Part shown: positions 16,098-25,875 of the stretch, one piece after another
Layout: every line of letters begins with the position of its first letter
How positions within the stretch are numbered: the first letter of the stretch is position 1
Origin: Caldilineaceae bacterium
Lineage (GTDB): Bacteria; Chloroflexota; Anaerolineae; Caldilineales; Caldilineaceae
DNA: 64,000 bases
Assembly (NCBI GenBank): GCA_958295845.1
Contig: OY282376.1
Span: 4,911,022-4,975,021 of the forward strand
Direction of reading: 5' to 3'
Made by a program: the position numbers and the translations under genes
The notes under the pieces: generated by a model
Told to the model about the DNA's origin: nothing
The model's input: the letters and a program-made list of their open reading frames with translations, nothing else
Databases searched by the model: none

Positions 16098-19000
16098 TCA
16101 ATCGTTTTTCCGCGACAGAATCACCAACCATGTCACGAGTTCAAAATCTTCGGCGCTTCCCGGTGTCTCAGAGGATCTAGGCAGCTTGAAGTCGCTAGGA
16201 CCTTGTAGCCCCATCACTGCCATCTGGGTCTTGACATTGGTTTGGCCAACATGCCTTATGACGGCGTCGAGCAGGTTGTCGTAAGCGGACATGTCGGTGC
16301 CGTTCTCGGTTTCGCGATTGAATTCGTCGCACAGTTTGTGGATCGCCTCGGTCTTGCCAATGCTCAATTCCTGAAACAGATCAAGCGTCTGTTTGACGCT
16401 GGCACAGCCGTGACGAATCTTCCCACTGTCGCGCACGTGGACGATGTAGAAAGGGTGCACGGGGCTGGCGACTTGGGTCTGCTTGTCCTGGCTGGCATTG
16501 CGCTGGCGCAGTACCCAGATGACGCCTGAATCCTTTTCGCTGTCGACCACAGCGTACGCGCCCACGGCGGTCTGTTCAAGCTCTTCGCGATTTTTCTCCA
16601 GGTAATGCAGCAACTGTGTAAAGAACTGGTCGAGCGTAAAGTCGCTCATCGTCACGCCGTCGTCGGTTAGATCATCCAGGTCGAGGTCCTCATCCAGCAG
16701 TTGCTTCAGCTGCTGCGCCCGGAAGCTGAGTTCCCCCTCGATGCCTTCGTAGTTGTCGAGGGGGTTCTCGTCCCCACTGGCGGCGGCGTCGGCCAGCGCC
16801 ATGCGCGCCTCTACACGTGTCTGCAGTCGCAGATACTCCTCCATCTCCTCCGTGGGCCAGTAGTTTATCATGCGCACTGAGTCGCTCTGGCTGCCGATGC
16901 GGTCGATGCGGCCGAAACGCTGAATAATACGGATGGGATTCCAGTGGATGTCGTAGTTGAGAACGGTATCGCAGTCCTGCAGGTTCTGTCCTTCGGAGAT
17001 GCAGTCGGTCGCGATGAGGAGATCGATGTCGCAGCCACTGTCAGTGTCGCTGCGCCCGCGGGCTACCGGCGCGAAGTTGTCGAGAATACTGTTGAAGTTG
17101 TTGGGGACTGCTGCAGTAAGGGTGGCATCGCCCGAGACCATAGCCATGTTCAGATTCAGATTGCCCGCCAAGTCCTGCAGATTGTTGTAAAGGTATTCGG
17201 CGGTGTCTTTGAACGTCGTAAAGACCAACAGTTTACGGTTTTCGCAGCCATTGCGGTCGGTGGTCGGATTGGCGGCTCTATCTTTGATCTGCTGTCTGAT
17301 GCGCGCCAGCTTGCCGTCCCTTTGAGGCGTAATCTGCGCGACGCGGGCGCGGGCGTCGCTGAGCGTCTCTTTGTCCTGGAGCAAGTCCTTCTTCCAATTG
17401 CACAGGTCCAGATCGGCCAGATTGTAGGGATGGCGAGCGCGGTTGATCAAAAACTCCTCGTCGTCCTCGTCGTCGTCCGGCAGGATGTCGGCCTGGGAGT
17501 CTTCCCTATTCTGGCGGTTCTCATAGCGGTCGATCTTTTCCAGCAGCGCATCCATCTTGCCGATGGTGCGTTCCAGTGTCAGGGTCAGGGAATGCGCCGA
17601 GCTTTCCAGCCGCTTCAGAAAATTGGTGCGGATCATGGCGATAAGGAACTGTTCACGGTCGGCCTGATTAAAGTTGCGCGCTTTTTTCTCCTCTTCCAAC
17701 TGCTGCAAGCCCTTGTCGCTGACTACATAGTCTGATGGACGATAGATCGAGAGAGTGAACTCACTGATAAGCTCTGCCAGTTCCTTATAGGACAGACTCC
17801 TCTCCGCGTCGGTCGGTGGGTAGACGTTGACCGGTTTCTCTCGGTCAGGAAAGCGCCCTATGCGGTCTATCTCCGCTGCGTAGGACTCCTCGATGTGCCT
17901 CCGAGAGCGGGCGATGGATACGCCGCCGAGCAGCCGGTAAAAGTCGCTGCCTAGATTTTCGAGGAGTTCCTTCTTATTCCGTTGACCATTGAGCGGTGCT
18001 TGCGACTCCCACTGCTTGAATTGGGTCTGCGCCCGTTTCAGCACACCGCCGATGTCAGAAACCCCCAAACTTTCACGAAAGCTGTTCTGGCGATTCTCGG
18101 TCATCAGGTAGATCTGGTTGCGCAGATCGATCAGTGAGGTATTGACTGGCGTGGCCGACAGCATGAGGACCTTTGTCTTAACACCCTTGCTAATCACCCT
18201 GTTGATCAGCCTTTCGTAACGTTGGCCCTCGTGATTGCGGAAGTTGTGGGATTCGTCTATGACGATCAGATCGAAGTTTTGCCAGTTGAAGTTGGCAAGA
18301 TCTATGTCGCCGACTTTTCCACCGTCGCGAGAAAGATCAGTATGGGAGAGAAGGGTGTAAGCAAAGCGGTCATCGGTGAAAGGGTTGCGAGTGTGTCCAA
18401 TTTGGTCCAGGTAAAGCGACCAGTTCTCGCGAAGTTTGCGCGGGCACAACACCAGAACCCGTTCGTTTCTCAGCTCGAAATGCTTGATCACCGCCAGCGC
18501 GGTGTAGGTCTTTCCCAGTCCTACGCTATCGGCGAGAATGCAGCCATTGTGGCGTTCCAGCCTTGTAATCGCGCTGAGGGCGCCGTCCTTCTGGAACTGG
18601 TAGAGCGTGTTCCAGATTGCAGTGTCGCCGAGCTCCACATCGCCTATGCGGCCTTCCTGGGCGAGCCGGGCTTCGATATCGGCACGGAAGAGCTCGTAGA
18701 GCGTCTTGTAATAGATGAGTTCAGGAGCGTGTTCCCTGGCAATGCGACCAAGGGCATCCAGGACCTGCTGCTTGGCGTCGGTGGTAAGCTTGACGTCGGC
18801 CCAGATAAGGTCAAACCACTCTCGCAGTTCAGCGTAAGTCTCAGCATCGTCGCTGGCAAGGTTGATCTCGATGTTGGCGCGGGTGCTGGCGCCGAGGCCG
18901 CGCTGGGTAAAGTTCGAACTGCCGACAAGGCTGCGAATCGGCGAGGAGGTAAGGTAGAGCTTACCATGCAGAAAGTTTGCCTGGGCAATGGAACGAATAC

Positions 19001-19322
19001 TAACGGTGTCGCGGCCTACCCATTCGGCGCAGCGCTCGGCGAGAAACTTCTGTTGCAGGGCATGGTTGGGGATGAGGCCCTTTTCGGTCACGTCAAATGA
19101 CTTTGGCTCTGCGCTGCCCGGGTCGACGTCTTCTACCGAGGCCGGATCACCGAAGAGAAAGCGCACTTCGTCAACAGTGTCCAGAGCCTCCTCCAGTTGT
19201 GCGTAGCCGTATATGCTGAAATAGGCCGATACGAGGCGGAAAGCCTCGGCGCTCTGTAGATTCTTTCGCAAGTAGTCGGCGACGGTGTGGGTCCGATTAT
19301 CTATAATATGTTGGTATGCCAT
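16098..19322 (-). CDS. PLD-nuclease/SNF2-type helicase fusion of a defence operon
   Basis: A 1074-aa two-part protein. Residues ~20-190 form a phospholipase-D-like domain with the half-site HGKLYLTSS (His119, Lys121) and VGSSNFTQRG; PLD nucleases normally need two such sites and may dimerise. A superfamily-2 SNF2-type helicase follows: Walker A SVGLGKTYTALAV (Lys271), VIDESHNFRN, LSATPVNTSL, and C-terminal motifs TDCISEGQNLQDCD and QRFGRIDRIGSQ. It is the first gene of a three-gene operon with the methyltransferase and DUF3644 genes. By analogy with DISARM drmC/drmD it should translocate on and restrict unmodified DNA. This PLD-SNF2 fusion plus a lone methyltransferase does not match classical DISARM or BREX layouts. 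Confidence 0.88.
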   Translation of the reverse strand: MAYQHIIDNRTHTVADYLRKNLQSAEAFRLVSAYFSIYGYAQLEEALDTVDEVRFLFGDPASVEDVDPGSAEPKSFDVTEKGLIPNHALQQKFLAERCAEWVGRDTVSIRSIAQANFLHGKLYLTSSPIRSLVGSSNFTQRGLGASTRANIEINLASDDAETYAELREWFDLIWADVKLTTDAKQQVLDALGRIAREHAPELIYYKTLYELFRADIEARLAQEGRIGDVELGDTAIWNTLYQFQKDGALSAITRLERHNGCILADSVGLGKTYTALAVIKHFELRNERVLVLCPRKLRENWSLYLDQIGHTRNPFTDDRFAYTLLSHTDLSRDGGKVGDIDLANFNWQNFDLIVIDESHNFRNHEGQRYERLINRVISKGVKTKVLMLSATPVNTSLIDLRNQIYLMTENRQNSFRESLGVSDIGGVLKRAQTQFKQWESQAPLNGQRNKKELLENLGSDFYRLLGGVSIARSRRHIEESYAAEIDRIGRFPDREKPVNVYPPTDAERSLSYKELAELISEFTLSIYRPSDYVVSDKGLQQLEEEKKARNFNQADREQFLIAMIRTNFLKRLESSAHSLTLTLERTIGKMDALLEKIDRYENRQNREDSQADILPDDDEDDEEFLINRARHPYNLADLDLCNWKKDLLQDKETLSDARARVAQITPQRDGKLARIRQQIKDRAANPTTDRNGCENRKLLVFTTFKDTAEYLYNNLQDLAGNLNLNMAMVSGDATLTAAVPNNFNSILDNFAPVARGRSDTDSGCDIDLLIATDCISEGQNLQDCDTVLNYDIHWNPIRIIQRFGRIDRIGSQSDSVRMINYWPTEEMEEYLRLQTRVEARMALADAAASGDENPLDNYEGIEGELSFRAQQLKQLLDEDLDLDDLTDDGVTMSDFTLDQFFTQLLHYLEKNREELEQTAVGAYAVVDSEKDSGVIWVLRQRNASQDKQTQVASPVHPFYIVHVRDSGKIRHGCASVKQTLDLFQELSIGKTEAIHKLCDEFNRETENGTDMSAYDNLLDAVIRHVGQTNVKTQMAVMGLQGPSDFKLPRSSETPGSAEDFELVTWLVILSRKND

Positions 19323-19990
19323 GTTCCTACTTCGCGGGAGGTTTCTAAAGGACTGATTCCTGTGTGCAGGGACCGGCAGATGGCCGCCGATCTCCCCCTA
19401 AAGGGTAGCGAATTGTACCATATGCATAGAAAAATTATAGATTCTGACGATTTGCCGTGTTTTTTCGGGGAAATCCGCGAAAGCCTGATGCCCAATCCTA
19501 TGCTGCAGGCTCGACGGCGACGAGTAACCAGGTATGCCACACAATAGCAACAGACGCGAGCCCACCTTGGCGCTAGGGCAATTGCATCGAACTGGGCATA
19601 AATCTCGTAAATCCTCCAGATTCGGGTAGAAGTGCCCCTCGCGAGCCCAAATCCTGTGCTATAATAGTGTCCGAAATGAGTTGCGTTTCCTCTGACCCTG
19701 AGAAGCCATGACTCTCGCCAAAAGAATATCTGAAGCCGAAGGAGGGGCGCTGTACATCTGTGAACTGCCCACTCTTCATCTTCCGATACCTATATAAGGC
19801 GGCGAGGAAACGTCTGCGAACGCAATCATGTAAGGGACGACAAAAAGGAAACACGCCGACATAATCCGTCGCAACCCGCCCGAACCCAAGGCAATTGCAA
19901 CGAATTGGAACAAACCTCGTGAGGCTGCCTGAATCGGCTGGAGGAACCGTCTGCGAACTCAAGAAAAAAGTCCAAAAAAAAGAAATCCCG

Positions 19991-20080
19991 TCGACTTGGA
20001 TCGACCTAGATCGACCTAGATCGACCTAGATCGACCTAGATCGACTTAGATCGACTTAGATCGACTTAGATCGACCAAAC
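19991..20080. repeat. Decamer tandem array TCGAC(C/T)TAGA
   Basis: Nine successive 10-bp units, four with TCGACCTAGA and three with TCGACTTAGA between boundary variants. All TCGA cores are exactly 10 bp apart. Confidence 0.95.
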
Positions 20081-20485
20081 CAGGATAATTGCATCGACTT
20101 GGGAAGAGGCCTCGATAGGCTGCCTGAATCGAATAGGTACCCCTTTTGGGCCCACAAGGGGGGCCGCTTTGTGGACATTCGAGGCGCACAAACTGAGAAG
20201 CCACTGCTCTCGCCCAAAGAAAATCTGAAGCCGAAGTAAGGCCGCTGTAAGTCTGTGAATTGCCCATACTTCATCTGCCGATACGCATCAGAGACGGCGA
20301 AGAAACATCTCCGAACTCAAGCATGTAGGGGCCAATAAAAGAGGAAACACGCCGACATAATCCGTCGCAACCCGCCCTAACCCAAGGCAATTGCAACGAA
20401 TGGGAACAGGCCTCGTGAGGCTGCCTGAATCGGCTGGAGGAACCGTCTGCGAACTCAAGAAAATAGTCAAAAAAAAGAAATCCCG

Positions 20486-20535
20486 TCGACTTACGTCGAC
20501 TTGCGTCGACTTGGGTCGACTTGGGTCGACCTAAC
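20486..20535. repeat. Decamer tandem array TCGACTTGGG-type
   Basis: Five 10-bp units with TCGACTTACG, TCGACTTGCG and TCGACTTGGG consensus, at the position equivalent to the first array but with a different unit sequence. Confidence 0.92.
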
Positions 20536-21071
20536 CCAGGATAATTGCATCGAATTCGGACAAGGCCTCGAAAGGCTGCCTGAATCCAAAAAGTACCCTT
20601 GGCAGGCCCACATTGTGGACATTCGAGGCGCACGAACTGAAAAGCCACTGCTCTCGCCCAAAGAAAATTTGAAGGCGAAAGCCGTCAGCTGAAACGATGT
20701 GAAATGCACCCAAAACGTCCTCCTGGAATCCATTAGGACGCCGAGGAACTGTTCGGTAAGACGCAAGATAGCGTCCCAAAAAACTGAAATTGGCGCGACA
20801 TACGTATACATTTGTATACATTTCGCGACATTTGTAGACATTTCGCGGCCAGAACACGGGCAAGCGAATCCAGCAATGACGAGTACCCGTTGACGTTTGT
20901 CACCAAAGCAATTAGTGGAAGAAAAATGCTCTTCCGCGGAGGGCCGCGCAGCCAACCATAGAAAATCCGTTACGCCTTCGGTGTTCCTGGCCGCCCTTCG
21001 CATGACTTCGCTAGTCGATTGGTTCTGTCTACGGCAACACGCAAGCGAGGAAAATCCCTGGTGGTAACTCT

Positions 21072-22240
21072 CGTCCAACGCTCATAGGAGACAACCTGCA
21101 TCGGCAAGGCCCCAGTCACAGCACATCAGGCAAATCCCATGAACTGCAGCGCAGACAACCCGAAAACGCTCGCATACACTCATAAACTCACGTACAACAT
21201 TCGTATCGACTCTCCCGCACCAGCGAGACACCCGCCATCCTGAAAATCCAATAAATCCAGCAAATCCTGATTCAGACAATCTCTCGAAAACACTCGTAAA
21301 CGCTCATGATCTCTCATAAACACTCGTCCAACGCTCATACGAGACTACCTGCATCGGCAAAGCACCGGTCACAGCTCATCAGGCAAATCCCGTGAACTTC
21401 AGCGCAGACAACCCGAATACGCTCGTAAACGCTCATGATCTCTCGTAAACTCTCGTCCAACGCTCATACGAGACAACCTGCATCGCAAAGGCCCCAGTCA
21501 CAGCCCATCAGGCAATTCCCATGAACTGCAGCGCAGTCAACACGAAAACGCTCGTAAACGCTCATGATCTCTCGTAAACTCACGTCCAACGCTCATACGA
21601 GACAACCTGCATCGGCAAGGCCCCAGTCACAGCCCATCAGGCAATTCCCATGAACTGCAGTCCAGACAACACCAAAACGCACGTAAACGCTCATGATCTC
21701 TCGTAAACTCTCGTCCAACGCTCATACGAGACAACCTGCATCGGCAAGGCCCCAGTCACAGCCCATCAGGCAAATCCCATGAACTGCAGCCCAGACAACA
21801 CCAAAACGCTCGTAAACGCTCATGATCTCTCGTAAACTCTCGTCCAACGCTCATACGAGACTACCTGAGTCGGCAAGGCCCCAGTCACAGCCCAGCAGCA
21901 AATCCCATGAACTACAGTGCAGTCAACCCGAAAACGCTCGTAAACGCTCATGAACTCTCGTAAACTCTCGCCCAACGCTCATACGAGACTACCTGAGTCG
22001 GCAAGGCCCCAGTCACAGCCCATCAAGCAATTCCCATGAACTGCAGCGCAGTCAACCCGAAAACGCTCGTGATCTCTCGTAAACTCTCGTCCTACGCTCA
22101 TACGAGACAACCTGCATCGGCAAGGCCCCAGTCACAGCCCAGCAGGCAAATCCCATGAACTGCAGCCCAGTCAACACCAAAACGCTCGTAAACGCTCATG
22201 AACTCTTGTAAACTCTCGTCCTACGCTCATACGAGATAAC
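21072..22240. repeat. 129-bp tandem array (eight or nine units)
   Basis: CGTCCAACGCTCATACGAGA-type landmarks start at 21072, 21325, 21454, 21583, 21712, 21841, 21969, 22089 and 22218. The spacing is mostly 129 bp; the first interval is about two units with a decayed middle copy. Each unit combines ACGCTCGTAAACGCTCATGA-like motifs, a CAGGCAAATCCCATGAACTG segment and a small inverted repeat TCTCGT/ACGAGA. Units are near-identical throughout, so this is not a CRISPR array. The last unit ends at the truncated DUF1016 gene. Confidence 0.93.
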
Positions 22241-22639
22241 ATGCGTCTCTTTTACATAAACTATTCTTCAGACAAGATTCTCCAGACGGTGTCTGGCAAA
22301 TCAAATGGCAGTTCCATCGAATTGCAGTTGAAGGAACTTCTCACAGCTTTCCCTCTGCCCTGGTCTGCTTACGTGCGGTTGCTGACGGTCAAAAACGTGC
22401 ATGCGCGTGAATTCTATGAGGAAGAGGCATTGCGGGGAGGATGGTCGATTCGTCAGCTTAACAGGCAGATCAATTCCCAATTTTTCGAGGGCACCGCACT
22501 GTCCAAGAACAAGGCGGCCATGTTGGCGAAGGAGGAAGAACCTCATCCAGAAGACCTCCTGATCCCTCAAGAGGCGATAAAAGACCCGTTCATTTTTGAG
22601 TTTCTCGACCTGAAAGATGAGTACGCCGACAGCAGATGA
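22241..22639 (+). pseudogene. Truncated DUF1016 (YhcG-like) nuclease, N-terminal domain only
   Basis: A 132-residue frame with the N-terminal DNA-binding domain of DUF1016: FPLPWSAYVRLLTVKN, REFYEEEALRGGWSIRQLNR, TALSKNKAAMLAK and the linker IKDPFIFEFLDLKDEYADS. In the family the C-terminal PD-(D/E)XK nuclease domain starts right after this linker; here a stop follows and no nuclease motif appears in later frames. The 5' end abuts the repeat array, so the ATG at 22241 was probably created at the junction. I see a gene broken at both ends. Confidence 0.85.
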
Positions 22640-22824
22640 TCAGACAGAATGAGAGAGGCAACACGTGGGTAAACGGAGAAAATGCTTGGTTAAATGCACA
22701 AGCAGGGACACTCCACTTGGCTTAATCGTGCTCCGCGTGCCTGGCCCCCTAATCACTAGACGACGAAATTAGAAAACAGAGCGCATCCGGTCCGGTTGGG
22801 TGACATCCCCGCCACCGGTGTGTC

Positions 22825-22853
22825 TTGACCCGTGTATGCATCGCCTTTATAAT
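22825..22853 (+). promoter_or_regulatory. Sigma-70-type promoter of the nuo genes
   Basis: TTGACC (22825-22830), a 17-bp spacer and TATAAT (22848-22853), a near-consensus promoter. Transcription would start near 22860, leaving a ~160-base leader before nuoB. Confidence 0.78.
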
Positions 22854-23019
22854 CCACTTGTAACGAAATTCACTTGCTTTTCGCCCTGCGGTAGGGTATA
22901 TTTGGAGTACGGTGGGCAAATGGACGCATGGGGCGTTCCGTTTTTATTCTGTACGCGACCCACGGTCTCAGACTTGTGTGGAGACAGGAGTCGCGGGAGC
23001 ATTTGACAGGGATCCCGGC

Positions 23020-23814
23020 ATGGCATCACTTCCGCCCAATTTTCAACAGCTGAAACAGGACCAACTACGACCTTTTCTGCACGACGAGATCAACGTTCCC
23101 GATGAGCTCGAGGCGAACGTCCTGATCACGACGGTGGACAAAATATACAACTGGAGCCGGCGCTCGAGCATGTGGCCGCTTCTCTTCGGGCTGGCCTGCT
23201 GCGCGATCGAGATGATCGCGACCGCCGCAAGCCGCTACGACCTGGCCCGCTTCGGGATGGAGGTTATGCGGCCCAGCCCCAGGCAGAGCGATCTGATGAT
23301 CGTGTCCGGCACGGTGACGAAGAAGATGGTGCCGGCGATCGTGCGCATCTATAACCAGATGGCGGAGCCTCGCTACGTGCTGAGCATGGGCGCCTGCGCA
23401 ACCGGCGGCGGACCGTTCAAAGAGGGCTATAACGTGGTCAGCGGCATCGACAAGTATATCCCGGTCGACGTGTATGTGCCGGGCTGCCCGCCGACGCCGG
23501 AAGCGCTGATCTACGGCCTGATGAAGATGCACGAAAAGGTGGACCGCCAGAGCGTGGTGTCGGTGCCCTGGTACCAGAAGGACTCGTCGCAGTTTGTGCC
23601 GGTGCCGCGGCTGGGGCCGGACGTTTTCGACCCGCGCCAGGTGGAGCTGATCAAGGACACGACGCTGAAGGCGGCTTCGAACGGAGCCGCGGCTGCCAGC
23701 AACGGGGCCGGCGCCGCCGCGAGTCAAGCGCGCGGGCCGGTGGAGCTGTCCGAAAAGGCGATAGCCCGCATGGACGAAGCGAAGAGACGCTGGCGCGCCA
23801 AGCAGGGGAATTGA
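23020..23814 (+). CDS. nuoB: NADH-quinone oxidoreductase subunit B
   Basis: A 264-aa subunit of respiratory complex I that carries the N2 [4Fe-4S] cluster passing electrons to quinone. The cluster ligands are visible: the adjacent Cys pair in [10 protein letters not shown], the Cys in [11 protein letters not shown] and the Cys in [11 protein letters not shown]. The C-terminal ~80 residues extend beyond the usual NuoB length as an Ala/Asn-rich linker ([12 protein letters not shown]) and a basic helix ending RWRAKQGN. The frame opens upstream at 22912, but the ATG at 23020 after AGGGAT gives the normal N-terminus. It leads the nuoB-nuoCD-nuoI-like set; nuoA, nuoH and others are not in the window. 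Confidence 0.94.
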   Translation: MASLPPNFQQLKQDQLRPFLHDEINVPDELEANVLITTVDKIYNWSRRSSMWPLLFGLACCAIEMIATAASRYDLARFGMEVMRPSPRQSDLMIVSGTVTKKMVPAIVRIYNQMAEPRYVLSMGACATGGGPFKEGYNVVSGIDKYIPVDVYVPGCPPTPEALIYGLMKMHEKVDRQSVVSVPWYQKDSSQFVPVPRLGPDVFDPRQVELIKDTTLKAASNGAAAASNGAGAAASQARGPVELSEKAIARMDEAKRRWRAKQGN

Positions 23815-23906
23815 ACGGCCGTTCTTGGTAGTCAGTTTTTAGTGAACTGCTGTGCCGGGCCGGTTGAGACGTAAGAGATAAAATACAGATATATTGAGAG
23901 TGTGGA

Positions 23907-25685
23907 ATGACGGAAGCAACTGCTGTGGCGGAAGCGCCCGCTAACAATTTGGGGCTTGAACAGGATATGGCAGACGCGGTCCTGGGCACGTGGGCCGAGG
24001 ATACGGAGACGGCGGTCGTCATTGCGCCCGACAGAATCCTCGACGTGCTGACCCGTCTGCGCGATGCGCATGGCTACGACTTTCTCTCCAATCTGACCTG
24101 CGTCGACTACGAGGGCTACGGCGGCAAGCTGCGCGGCGATATCGACGACCGCCTGGAGGTCGTCTACCACCTCTACAGCACGAGCCGCGGCGGCGGCTCC
24201 GTCGCGCTGCACGTGCGCGTGCCGGAGGACGATACCATCCCCAGCGCCACCTCGGTTTTCCCGGGCGCGAATCTGCAGGAGCGGGAAGTCTACGACCTCT
24301 ACGGCGTCAAGTTTGAGGGCCATCCCAATCTGCGGCGCATCCTGCTGTGGGACGGGTTCAACGGGCACCCGATGCGCAAGGACTGGCATGAGGCCTACTA
24401 CGAGGAGGACGCCAAGCCGTTCCGCAGCCGCCATCCACAGGGCGATTACGCCTTCCAGGAAGACAAGCTTCCCTGGTCCAAAAACACGACCTATCCGGCC
24501 GGATGGGACCCGGACTCGTGGGAAGAGGCTGTCGCCTATGTGCCGGTGAGCCAGGCGCCCCAGCATGAGGACGGGGCGCACCTGGATACCGAGAGCATCG
24601 TGGTCAACCTCGGCCCGCATCACCCCAGCACGCACGGCGTGTTCCGCATGCTGACGCGGATCGAGGGCGAGACGATCCTGGCGCTCGAGCCGGAAATGGG
24701 CTACCTACACCGCAATCACGAGAAGATCGGTGAGCGCAACTCCTGGCTGATGAACATGCCGTTCACCGACCGGCTCGACTATCTGAACTCGATGAGCAAC
24801 AACTGGGCCTACGCGCTGGCGGTGGAAAAGCTGGCGGGCATCGAAGTGCCGGAACGGGCCGAGTATCTGCGTGTGATCATGGCGGAGTTCACCCGCATCG
24901 TCAATCACACCTGGTCGATCGGCTTTATCCTCAACGACCTCGGCGCGCTGCAGACGCCGGCGCTCTACGCCATCGAAGAGCGGGAGATGATCCTGGACCT
25001 GTTCGAGGCGGTGTCCGGCGCACGCATGATGTGCAACTACATGCGCTTTGGCGGCGTGGTGCGCGATCTGCCGGAGGGCTGGCACGAGCAGGCGGCCTAT
25101 CTGGCCAACGAGCGCCTGCCGCGGGCACTGGATGAGCTGGACACGCTGCTGACCGAGAACGAGATCCTGAAGGCGCGCGGCCGCGGCGTCGGTTACCTTT
25201 CGGTCGAGGACCTGATCTCGCTCAGCGTGAGCGGGCCGATGATCCGGGCCGGTGGGCTGGCCTACGACATCCGCAAGGCCGAGCCCTACGGCATCTACGA
25301 CCGCTTCGATTTCGACATCCCGACGCTGCCGAACAGCGACATTTACGACCGCTATTACATACGGCTGCTGGAAGCGATGGAGAGTGTGCGCATCCTGCAG
25401 CAGGCGCTGCGCGACATGCCCGAGGGCGAGACGCTCGGCGGCCGCGGCGGCTACACGCTGCGGGCGCCGGAAGGCGAGGTCTACGGCCGGCTGGAAGCGC
25501 CGAAGGGCGAGCTGGGATTCTATCTGGCCAGCGACGGCAAGACGCAGCCGTGGCGCTATCACGTGCGCTCGCCCAGCTACATCAACCTCAACGCGCTCGG
25601 CCCGATGAGCGTCGGCTACAAAGTAGCGGACGCAATCGTAATCCTGGGCGCCATCGACATCGTGCTGGGCGAAGTGGATAGGTAG
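23907..25685 (+). CDS. nuoCD: NADH-quinone oxidoreductase subunit C/D fusion
   Basis: A 592-aa fusion of two complex I peripheral-arm subunits. Residues ~30-185 are NuoC (FLSNLTCVDYEGYG, ATSVFPGANLQEREVYDLYG, then GHPNLRRILLWDGF). NuoD begins near residue 228 with VNLGPHHPSTHGVFRML and continues through GYLHRNHEKIGE and the C-terminal SPSYINLNALGPMSVG. The NuoD His/Tyr region helps form the quinone pocket near N2. C-D fusions occur in several phyla, so this is not a fault. It lies 92 bp after nuoB. Confidence 0.94.
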   Translation: MTEATAVAEAPANNLGLEQDMADAVLGTWAEDTETAVVIAPDRILDVLTRLRDAHGYDFLSNLTCVDYEGYGGKLRGDIDDRLEVVYHLYSTSRGGGSVALHVRVPEDDTIPSATSVFPGANLQEREVYDLYGVKFEGHPNLRRILLWDGFNGHPMRKDWHEAYYEEDAKPFRSRHPQGDYAFQEDKLPWSKNTTYPAGWDPDSWEEAVAYVPVSQAPQHEDGAHLDTESIVVNLGPHHPSTHGVFRMLTRIEGETILALEPEMGYLHRNHEKIGERNSWLMNMPFTDRLDYLNSMSNNWAYALAVEKLAGIEVPERAEYLRVIMAEFTRIVNHTWSIGFILNDLGALQTPALYAIEEREMILDLFEAVSGARMMCNYMRFGGVVRDLPEGWHEQAAYLANERLPRALDELDTLLTENEILKARGRGVGYLSVEDLISLSVSGPMIRAGGLAYDIRKAEPYGIYDRFDFDIPTLPNSDIYDRYYIRLLEAMESVRILQQALRDMPEGETLGGRGGYTLRAPEGEVYGRLEAPKGELGFYLASDGKTQPWRYHVRSPSYINLNALGPMSVGYKVADAIVILGAIDIVLGEVDR

Positions 25686-25862
25686 TTTTTAGTTTCTAGT
25701 TTTTAGTTTTTAGTAACTGCCTGGAGGCATCGGTTCTGACGTTGCTAAAGACTGATTCCAGATATAGCTCTTCGTTTCCAGTTCTTGGTTCTTAGTGGCT
25801 GCATTGGGCAAACGGTTTTGCCGTTACTAGAAACTAAAAACTGACTACTAAAAACTGCAGTC
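25686..25862. repeat. AGTTTTT-type heptamer tracts between nuoCD and nuoI
   Basis: Runs such as TTTTTAGTTTCTAGTTTTTAG fill much of the gap, with an inverse form (GAAACTAAAAACTGACTACT) near 25837. Related tracts occur near 1306, 23823, 40322, 48062, 51250 and 58540, usually next to GAACTGC or CTGCAG. Confidence 0.8.
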
Positions 25863-25875
25863 AGGAGTCTACTGT

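Larger units (their letters stand above)
19698..20700. repeat. ~495-bp tandem duplication with a third partial copy
   Basis: Landmarks recur: CTGAGAAGCC at 19698, 20193 and (as CTGAAAAGCC) 20637; ACACGCCGAC at 19851 and 20347; a CGACATAATCCGTCGCAACC segment in the first two copies. Spacing is about 495 then 444 bp. Nested decamer arrays lie at the same place in copies one and two. No coding sequence is supported from 19323 to 22240. Confidence 0.85.

Noticed and set aside
19301-19962. Open frames between the helicase start and the repeats
   Set aside because: No domain; they run through repeat landmarks and lack ribosome binding sites.
21072-22240. CRISPR array
   Set aside because: The whole 129-bp unit is repeated, including what would be spacers, and no cas gene is present.
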